A DNA stretch of 20,982 bases from JBBRWV01 sp038248985. Its GTDB lineage: Bacteria; Planctomycetota; Phycisphaerae; WQYP01. Positions 16,163 through 20,982 of the stretch are shown here, piece by piece. The position numbers and the translations under genes are program-made. Position 1 is the first letter of the stretch. Each line of letters opens with the position of its first letter. The DNA lies in NCBI GenBank assembly GCA_038248985.1, contig JBBRWV010000064.1:1-20982 (forward strand), given 5' to 3'. Below the pieces are notes generated by a model, which saw only the letters and a list, made by a program, of their open reading frames with translations, was not told where the DNA came from and searched no databases.

Positions 16163-16945
16163 ATGACGGCTCTTTCCGAAAATCAGGCTCCGATTGTTTT
16201 GAAAATTCAGCGGCAGGACAAACCTGACGCGGTGCCATACTGGCAGACCTTCAGCGTACCGTATCGCCCGAACATGAACGTGACGAGCGTGCTGCAGTTC
16301 ATCTCGGGCCGGCCGGAAACCGCCGACGGCAAAAAGACCTCGCCGATCAATTACGATGCGGCTTGCCTTGAGGAAGTGTGCGGATCGTGCACGATGCTGA
16401 TCAACGGGGTGGCCAGGCAGGCGTGCTCGGCGTTGATTGATCCGATGCGCAAAAAAAATGGGGCAACGGCGGTGATCATCCTGGCACCGATGAGCAAGTT
16501 CCCCATCGTTCGCGACTTGATCGTGGACCGGCAGCGCATGTTCGACAATTTGAAGCGGATCAAAGGGTGGATTCCGGTGGACGGCTATTACAACGCCGGG
16601 GCGGGGCCGAAGCTGGATCCGAAAACGCAGGACGAATCCTACAATCTTTCCCGCTGCATGACGTGCGGTTGCTGTTTGGAAGCGTGTCCGCAGTTCACAC
16701 TGGATAACGATTTTGTGGGGGCGCAGGTGCTCTCGCAGGTTCGCTATTTCAACATGCATCCCACCGGCAAGGTGGATGCGGGTGAGCGTCTGGAAGCGGT
16801 GATGGGCGATGGGGGAGTCACCGATTGCGGCAACGCGCAGAATTGCGTGAAGGTCTGCCCGAAGGAAATTCCGCTGACCGATTCCATTGGGTGGGTGGGC
16901 CGCGCGGCAACGATTCACTCGATCAAGAAGTTCTTTTCGAAGTGA
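16163..16945 (+). CDS. sdhB: Succinate dehydrogenase iron-sulfur subunit
   Basis: A 260-residue protein of normal length. The N-terminal ferredoxin domain has CLEEVCGSC and a later Cys (68, 73, 76, 88) for the 2Fe-2S cluster. The C-terminal domain has CMTCGCCLEACPQ (165, 168, 171, 175) and CGNAQNCVKVCPK (222, 228, 232) for the 4Fe-4S and 3Fe-4S clusters. It relays electrons from the flavoprotein to the cytochrome b subunit. The ATG at 16163 follows AAAGG at about 10 bases; a TTG three codons earlier is possible but overlaps the previous stop. It is the last gene of the operon. No T-rich terminator follows it. Confidence 0.96.
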   Translation: MTALSENQAPIVLKIQRQDKPDAVPYWQTFSVPYRPNMNVTSVLQFISGRPETADGKKTSPINYDAACLEEVCGSCTMLINGVARQACSALIDPMRKKNGATAVIILAPMSKFPIVRDLIVDRQRMFDNLKRIKGWIPVDGYYNAGAGPKLDPKTQDESYNLSRCMTCGCCLEACPQFTLDNDFVGAQVLSQVRYFNMHPTGKVDAGERLEAVMGDGGVTDCGNAQNCVKVCPKEIPLTDSIGWVGRAATIHSIKKFFSK

Positions 16946-16954
16946 AGCGCCGAA

Positions 16955-17000
16955 TCCGCCGATAAGTAGTTCTACGGTGCTCGCAACGTCTATCGGCGGA
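16955..17000 (+). promoter_or_regulatory. Inverted repeat that can sequester the phosphofructokinase SD
   Basis: TCCGCCGATA (16955-16964) and TATCGGCGGA (16991-17000) are exact reverse complements separated by 26 bases. The right arm covers the first three bases of the SD GGAGG (16998-17002), which stands 5 bases before the ATG at 17008. No T run follows, so a simple terminator for sdhB is less likely than an RNA switch or a protein site. A factor-dependent terminator is also possible. Confidence 0.6.
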
Positions 17001-17007
17001 GGCTTTC

Positions 17008-18375
17008 ATGTCCCAGTCCCAGCAAGGGGGCGCGGCACCATTTTTGATTGCATCGGTCACTCCCGCAGATACAGTGGTTCGAACGCTGGGCGTATGCCGG
17101 GCGGATTCGCCGCTGGCGACGCTGCTGAGCGATTCGCAGGCGGGCGTGCAATACATTGGTGACACTGACCGCGTGTTGATTCAGGACACGCTGGCGCAAA
17201 TTGGCTCGCTGCAGGTATCGCTTGATCGTTTTCCCAGTTTTGAACTCGCCGGACCACGGCGCAAGCTGTTTTTTGATGCGTCGAAAACCCGCGCCGGCAT
17301 CGTCACCTGCGGCGGCCTGTGCCCGGGTCTTAATGATGTCATCCGCGGTTTGGTGCTTAATCTTTCGCTGATCTATGGCGTCAAGCACGTCTATGGTTTC
17401 AAAAATGGCTACGCGGGATTTATTCCGAGCTACGGCTACGACGTGCTCGATCTCGATCCGGAAATGGTTTCGGAGATCAACGAGCGCGGCGGGACTATCC
17501 TCGGCTCCTCCCGCGGTGAGCAGGATCCGGTGGAAGTCGTCGACTGCCTCGAACGCATGAGCATTAACATTCTGTTCGTCATTGGCGGTGATGGCACGAT
17601 TCGTGGCGGACGGGCGATTGTGGCCGAGATAGAAAAACGCGGCCTGAAGATTTCCGTCATCGGCGTTCCGAAAACGATCGACAATGACATCCAGTTTCTC
17701 GATCAGTCGTTTGGATTTCAGACGGCGTATTCTTCCGCCACGCATGCGATTCGCGCCGCTCACCAGGAAGCGAAGGGCACGCATAACGGGGTCGGGCTGG
17801 TGAAACTGATGGGGCGGCACAGCGGGTTCATCGCGTGCTATGCGTCCCTGGCGATGAGCGATGCGAATTTTGTTCTGATTCCCGAGATTCCTTTCACGCT
17901 GGATGGTGAGAAGGGTCTGCTGAATGTGCTGCGCAAGCGGCTTGAGCGGCGTAAGCATGCGGTGATCGTAGTGGCGGAAGGAGCGGGGCAGGAGATGCTG
18001 CACGGCGACCCATCGCAGAAGGATGCATCAGGTAATCTGAAATTGCAGGACATTGGGCCGTACCTGCGCGATGCGATCACCGGGCACTTCAAGGAACTGA
18101 AGTTCGAGTGCAGCGTGAAATACATCGACCCGAGCTACATCATCCGCAGCGTGCCGGCGAGCCCGCCGGATTCCGTATTCTGCTTGCGCTTAGCCCACGC
18201 CGCAGTGCACGCCGCCATGTCCGGTCGAACAGAAATGGTCGTCGGCAGTTGGCACGGCCGCTTCGTACACGTGCCGATGGCACTGGCAATTCGCGAACGC
18301 CAGAACGTAAATCCGGACGGCGATTTGTGGCAAAGCGTGATTGAGAGCACCGGCCAGCCACGGGAATGGAAGTAG
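17008..18375 (+). CDS. 6-phosphofructokinase, plant/trypanosome-type (probably ATP-dependent)
   Basis: A 455-residue protein, longer than the 320-residue E. coli PfkA because of an N-terminal extension of about 90 residues. Motifs: CGGLCPGLND (101-110), GGDGT (193-197), PKTIDND (221-227), FGFQTA, KLMGRHSG (266-273), EGAGQ and DIGPYLRD. The sequence pattern, including GVPKTIDNDI and VKYIDPSYIIR, matches the group containing plant and trypanosomatid enzymes. It phosphorylates fructose-6-phosphate in glycolysis. Gly after GGD is linked to ATP use, whereas pyrophosphate-dependent enzymes usually carry Asp there. The Lys of PKTIDND occurs in both types, and close bacterial relatives are often labelled pyrophosphate-dependent, so donor choice is open. 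Third positions look more C-rich than in the upstream plus-strand genes. A strong SD, GGAGG, lies in a hairpin arm. The gene is convergent with thrC. Confidence 0.93.
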   Translation: MSQSQQGGAAPFLIASVTPADTVVRTLGVCRADSPLATLLSDSQAGVQYIGDTDRVLIQDTLAQIGSLQVSLDRFPSFELAGPRRKLFFDASKTRAGIVTCGGLCPGLNDVIRGLVLNLSLIYGVKHVYGFKNGYAGFIPSYGYDVLDLDPEMVSEINERGGTILGSSRGEQDPVEVVDCLERMSINILFVIGGDGTIRGGRAIVAEIEKRGLKISVIGVPKTIDNDIQFLDQSFGFQTAYSSATHAIRAAHQEAKGTHNGVGLVKLMGRHSGFIACYASLAMSDANFVLIPEIPFTLDGEKGLLNVLRKRLERRKHAVIVVAEGAGQEMLHGDPSQKDASGNLKLQDIGPYLRDAITGHFKELKFECSVKYIDPSYIIRSVPASPPDSVFCLRLAHAAVHAAMSGRTEMVVGSWHGRFVHVPMALAIRERQNVNPDGDLWQSVIESTGQPREWK

Positions 18376-18390
18376 CGACAATTTAGCTTT

Positions 18391-18617
18391 GTTGGTCACT
18401 ACTCCCTCCCCTTCCCTGCCGTGTTTGCGCCGCGAGCAGCGCTGCGGAATTGTGTTAAGGCAATCCACCGACTTGCATCAGGAGCAGGAACGACGCTTCG
18501 GGCGTCCTCGAGCATTCCGCGTAAATCGGCCGCATTGAAGTTGCGTTGCTCCATGCGAAGTAGCAGATGATCGGAAAAATGGAGTTCCCAAAATCACCAG
18601 TCGGGCCACGTCTGCAT
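18391..18617 (-). pseudogene. Decayed small gene of a DUF4258-like family
   Basis: On the minus strand, the ATG at 18615-18617 gives MQTWPDW, then an in-frame TGA (18594-18596). The same frame continues FWELHFSDHLLLRMEQRNF, then NAADLRGMLEDA, then SRWIALTQF, ending at 18447. This resembles the start and core of a small bacterial family (PDWW.WELELS.HLLKRM..R.FTE.DLR.MLE.A...RW) that I recall as DUF4258-like. The next expected block, about RxxGREWEVVVEP, appears only in a different frame as RRKHGREGEGVV (18432-18397). After that the similarity stops close to the phosphofructokinase end. One stop and one frameshift in a 76-codon stretch, plus a missing C-terminus, point to a pseudogene. Family assignment is from memory of the pattern and not searched. 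The rest of the 273-base pfk-thrC gap shows nothing else. Confidence 0.55.
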
Positions 18618-18648
18618 GTTCGCTTACGCTCCCATTCAGGTCAGAAGA

Positions 18649-20109
18649 TCAATACTCTACGAACGGAAAATTTGCGCTGTGTGTCTCGATGTAACCGCTG
18701 GGCGAACTTTTTTCCAAGGTATCTTTGGCCATCCCCAGGGCCGCAAGAATGCTCGGTACATCATCGGCTACCTTGAGCGGCTTGTTGGCCCGCGTGCCCC
18801 AGGTGGGTTCGGCGGCAGGTTGTTTGGCATCCTTGGTTTTGATGCCGGTGTGGTAGTGGACGGTCGCGTCGGGATCTTTGAGTCCGTGGCCGGTGAGTAT
18901 GCAGGCCACGCGTTCATTGCGGCCGATAGTGCCGTTTTTGAGCAGTTGCTGCAGACCGGCGATGGTGGCGGCCGACGCGGGTTCGCAACCGAAGCCGTAG
19001 CGGCCGATGAGGGCCTTGGCTTCGAGAATTTCTTCGTCAGTAACTTCGGCGACGACGCCGTTCATGACCTCTAACGCACGCAGCGATTTTTTCAGATTGA
19101 CGGGACGCGAAATTTCGATCGCCGATGCGATGGTGTGCGGATGGTAGTTGGATTCATCCATGCCAGCGTAGAGGCCCTTTATTTTGGCGTTGTCGACGCG
19201 GCCGCCATTCCAAGAGACGCCGAGGGTGTTGACGACGGTGGTAAGGGTGTTGGCACCGTGGGCGTTGATGATGGCCAGGCGTGGGGCTCGTTGAATGAGG
19301 CCAAGGTGAAGGAGTTCGGCGAAAGCTTTGCCGAAGGCGGAGCAGTTGCCGAGGTTTCCGCCGGGCACGACGATCCAGTCGGGGATTTGCCAATTGAGGC
19401 TTTCGAGGATGCGGTACATGATGGCTTTTTGGCCTTCAAGGCGGAAGGGGTTGACGGAGTTCATGAGGTAAAGGCCAAGTTGGGTCGAAACGTCGCGGAC
19501 CCGGCGCAAGCAGGCATCAAAATCGCCCTCGATTTGCAGGGTCAGTGCGCCGTAGTCGAGGGCTTGTGAAAGTTTGCCGAAAGCGATCTTTCCGGTGCCG
19601 ATGAAGACGATGCCCTGGAAGCCATTTTGCGCTGCATAGAGTGCGAGGGAGGCGGAAGTGTTGCCGGTGCTGGCGCAAGCGACGCGTTTGGCACCGACGA
19701 TGCGGGCATGGGTAAAGGCCGCCGTCATGCCGTTGTCTTTGAAGGAGCCCGACGGGTTCATGCCTTCGTACTGAAGGTAGAGTTGTCCCGGCCACATGCC
19801 GAGTTGGTTGCCGAGGCAGGTCGCGTTTTGCAGGAAGGTTTGTCCTTCGCCGATGGTGCAGACCATGGCATCGGCGGCAAAGGGGAAGAGATCGCGGAAG
19901 CGCCATACGCCCGAATGATCCAGCGGGAAGCGGCGAGTTTGCCAGCGCTGCTCGAAGTGCTTGAGCGATTTGGGAATGGGTGCCTTGTCCCAATCGTATT
20001 CGATATCGAGCAGTTCACCACATTTGGAACAGGCGGTGAGCGTCTGCCCCACATCGTACGTGGCTGCACAGTCGGGATTCATACACTGTTGACGAGCAAT
20101 CGTTTTCAT
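18649..20109 (-). CDS. thrC: Threonine synthase with N-terminal zinc-ribbon-like segment
   Basis: A 486-residue protein. Cys9, Cys14, Cys27 and Cys30 form a zinc-ribbon-like N-terminus seen in a subset of threonine synthases. The PLP-dependent fold type II core has EGMNPSGSFKDNGMT with Lys124 as the Schiff-base lysine, STGNTSAS (147-154) for phosphate binding, and PGGNLGN. It converts O-phosphohomoserine to threonine and phosphate in the cytoplasm. Length, the DNGMT motif and the C-terminal GCEPASAAT fit ThrC rather than cysteine synthase or threonine dehydratase. A C-terminal tail of about 60 residues follows the catalytic domain. No SD is visible before the ATG at 20107-20109 (upstream is C-rich), and the next ATG would lose Cys9. 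The gene follows the ABM gene after 57 bases and may be co-transcribed. Confidence 0.95.
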   Translation of the reverse strand: MKTIARQQCMNPDCAATYDVGQTLTACSKCGELLDIEYDWDKAPIPKSLKHFEQRWQTRRFPLDHSGVWRFRDLFPFAADAMVCTIGEGQTFLQNATCLGNQLGMWPGQLYLQYEGMNPSGSFKDNGMTAAFTHARIVGAKRVACASTGNTSASLALYAAQNGFQGIVFIGTGKIAFGKLSQALDYGALTLQIEGDFDACLRRVRDVSTQLGLYLMNSVNPFRLEGQKAIMYRILESLNWQIPDWIVVPGGNLGNCSAFGKAFAELLHLGLIQRAPRLAIINAHGANTLTTVVNTLGVSWNGGRVDNAKIKGLYAGMDESNYHPHTIASAIEISRPVNLKKSLRALEVMNGVVAEVTDEEILEAKALIGRYGFGCEPASAATIAGLQQLLKNGTIGRNERVACILTGHGLKDPDATVHYHTGIKTKDAKQPAAEPTWGTRANKPLKVADDVPSILAALGMAKDTLEKSSPSGYIETHSANFPFVEY

Positions 20110-20166
20110 GGGTGGGATTGTAGCGGGGGGAGATCGGTTTTGATAACCAGTCGGCCCAAACGAAAT

Positions 20167-20475
20167 TCAGCCCAAAATAGTTTCGTAGGTTTCCACGCGG
20201 GGCGGATCGGCCAGAAGTTCTTCATATTCCGCCAGGAGCGACATGGTGTAAGGCTGATAGAGGTGAATATCGAAGGACTTTTCAGATGCGAAGCGGGAGA
20301 AGAGAAAGAAAACATGATCGTCCGTGCGGGAACGGTAAAGCCGGTAATCCATGATCCCAGCTTCGGTGCGCGAGATGGGAACGCGCTGGCGCAGCGCGGT
20401 CTCGAGTTCGGCGGCCTTGTCCGGCTTGGCGCGAAGACCAATCGTGACGATAAATTGTTTGGGAACCTTTGGCAT
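20167..20475 (-). CDS. ABM-domain (YgiN-like) putative quinol monooxygenase
   Basis: A 102-residue single-domain protein with the antibiotic-biosynthesis-monooxygenase ferredoxin-like fold pattern: FIVTIGLRAKPDKAAELE at the first strand and helix, SRTEAGIMDYRLYRS in the middle, FFLFSRFASEKSFDIHL, and a C-terminal LAEYEELL helix. Members are small cofactor-free dimers that oxidise quinols or act in heme or polyketide handling; the substrate here cannot be told. No SD is clear before the ATG. A TATACT hexamer lies 10 bases upstream (20486-20491 on the plus strand), which would imply a very short leader. It is upstream of thrC on the same strand and divergent from ribH. Confidence 0.85.
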   Translation of the reverse strand: MPKVPKQFIVTIGLRAKPDKAAELETALRQRVPISRTEAGIMDYRLYRSRTDDHVFFLFSRFASEKSFDIHLYQPYTMSLLAEYEELLADPPRVETYETILG

Positions 20476-20628
20476 TCAACCCGGCAGTATAGACGAAAGA
20501 ACGAGACATGCGGTACGTGGAAGATATCATCGGTCTGTAGCGACGGGGGGCTTGAACCGATACACTACAACGATCGACCGCTCAGCGCGGGCGAATCAAT
20601 TATCCTCGGTATTTTGAGGGATTCTTCC

Positions 20629-20982
20629 ATGGTTGAGACGCGCGCCGGCGATCTGGTTGTCAAAGCGGATCACAAGTTTGCGATCATCGTCGCCGAGTTC
20701 AATAGCTTGATCACGCAGAAGCTCGTCGAAGGTGCCATCGAATGTCTGACGCGGCATGGCGGCAAAGAAAGCCAGATCACCGTGCTCAAGGTGCCGGGCT
20801 GCTTTGAGATCCCGACGCTGGCGATGGCCGCGGCGAAATCGGGCAAGTATCAGGCCGTGATTTGTCTGGGGTGCGTTATTCGGGGCCAGACGGATCATTA
20901 CGATCACGTCGCCGGTCAGGTTTCGCGCGGTGTAGGACAGGTGGGCCCTGAAACGGGTATTCCAACACTGTTTGGCGTAATC
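20629..20982 (+). CDS. ribH: 6,7-dimethyl-8-ribityllumazine synthase (3' end cut by window)
   Basis: 118 codons from the ATG at 20629 to the window edge, of about 150-160 expected. Motifs: FAIIVAEFNSLIT near residues 17-29, VPGCFEIP, GCVIRGQTDHYDHVA and ETGIPTLFGVI, the standard lumazine synthase blocks. The His of TDHYDH is the expected catalytic His. It condenses a ribitylaminouracil with dihydroxybutanone phosphate in the penultimate step of riboflavin synthesis, usually as a 60-mer or pentamer. GAGGG stands 8 bases before the ATG. The 153-base upstream gap shared with the ABM gene shows no FMN riboswitch-like structure. What follows downstream is outside the window. Confidence 0.96.
   Translation, partial: MVETRAGDLVVKADHKFAIIVAEFNSLITQKLVEGAIECLTRHGGKESQITVLKVPGCFEIPTLAMAAAKSGKYQAVICLGCVIRGQTDHYDHVAGQVSRGVGQVGPETGIPTLFGVI

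Noticed and set aside
18376..18540. Plus-strand small frames after phosphofructokinase as a real gene
   Set aside because: No SD, no family resemblance, and the stretch is better explained by the minus-strand pseudogene.
20476..20628. FMN riboswitch before ribH
   Set aside because: The gap is short and shows none of the conserved multi-helix elements of that riboswitch.

Overview
The window is a compact bacterial chromosome segment of moderately high GC. It looks like a Planctomycetota genome, probably of the Phycisphaerae kind. That is an inference from gene content: a sugar cluster with GH4, Gfo/Idh/MocA and FG-GAP proteins, a membrane-anchored GspE-like protein, a plant-type phosphofructokinase, and mostly weak Shine-Dalgarno (SD) sites. 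No marker gene is present. No rRNA, tRNA, CRISPR array, insertion sequence or phage gene was seen, and no gap between genes exceeds about 275 bases.

Layout. (1) 1-3627, minus strand: a likely sugar operon of Gfo/Idh/MocA oxidoreductase, a seven-repeat FG-GAP propeller protein and a GH4 glycosidase cut by the window edge. (2) 3901-9427, plus strand: a PIG-L/LmbE deacetylase, then a PilT-like ATPase, a membrane-anchored GspE/PilB-like protein whose ATPase motifs are all altered, and a CvpA-like membrane protein with a very large unrecognised C-terminal part. These last three look like one unit and are the most novel part of the window. (3) 9440-10259: a manganese-type superoxide dismutase with its own promoter and terminator. 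(4) 10270-12842: a UvrD/Rep-type helicase (minus) divergent from a small lipoprotein (plus). (5) 12898-16945: a succinate dehydrogenase operon in the order cytochrome b, flavoprotein, small two-helix membrane protein, iron-sulfur subunit. (6) 17008-18375: a plant-type phosphofructokinase whose ribosome binding site lies in one arm of a perfect inverted repeat. (7) 18391-18617: a decayed remnant of a small DUF4258-like gene on the minus strand. (8) 18649-20475, minus strand: threonine synthase and a small ABM-domain monooxygenase. (9) 20629 to the end: riboflavin synthase beta subunit (lumazine synthase), cut by the window edge.

Most genes are housekeeping: respiration, glycolysis, threonine and riboflavin synthesis, oxidative defence and DNA repair. 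The accessory interest lies in the PilT/pseudo-ATPase/CvpA unit, the extra gene in the sdh operon, the sugar operon with a propeller that lacks a signal peptide, and the pseudogene. Across most of the window the plus strand is G-rich whichever strand is coding, which produces long false open frames opposite the minus-strand genes.
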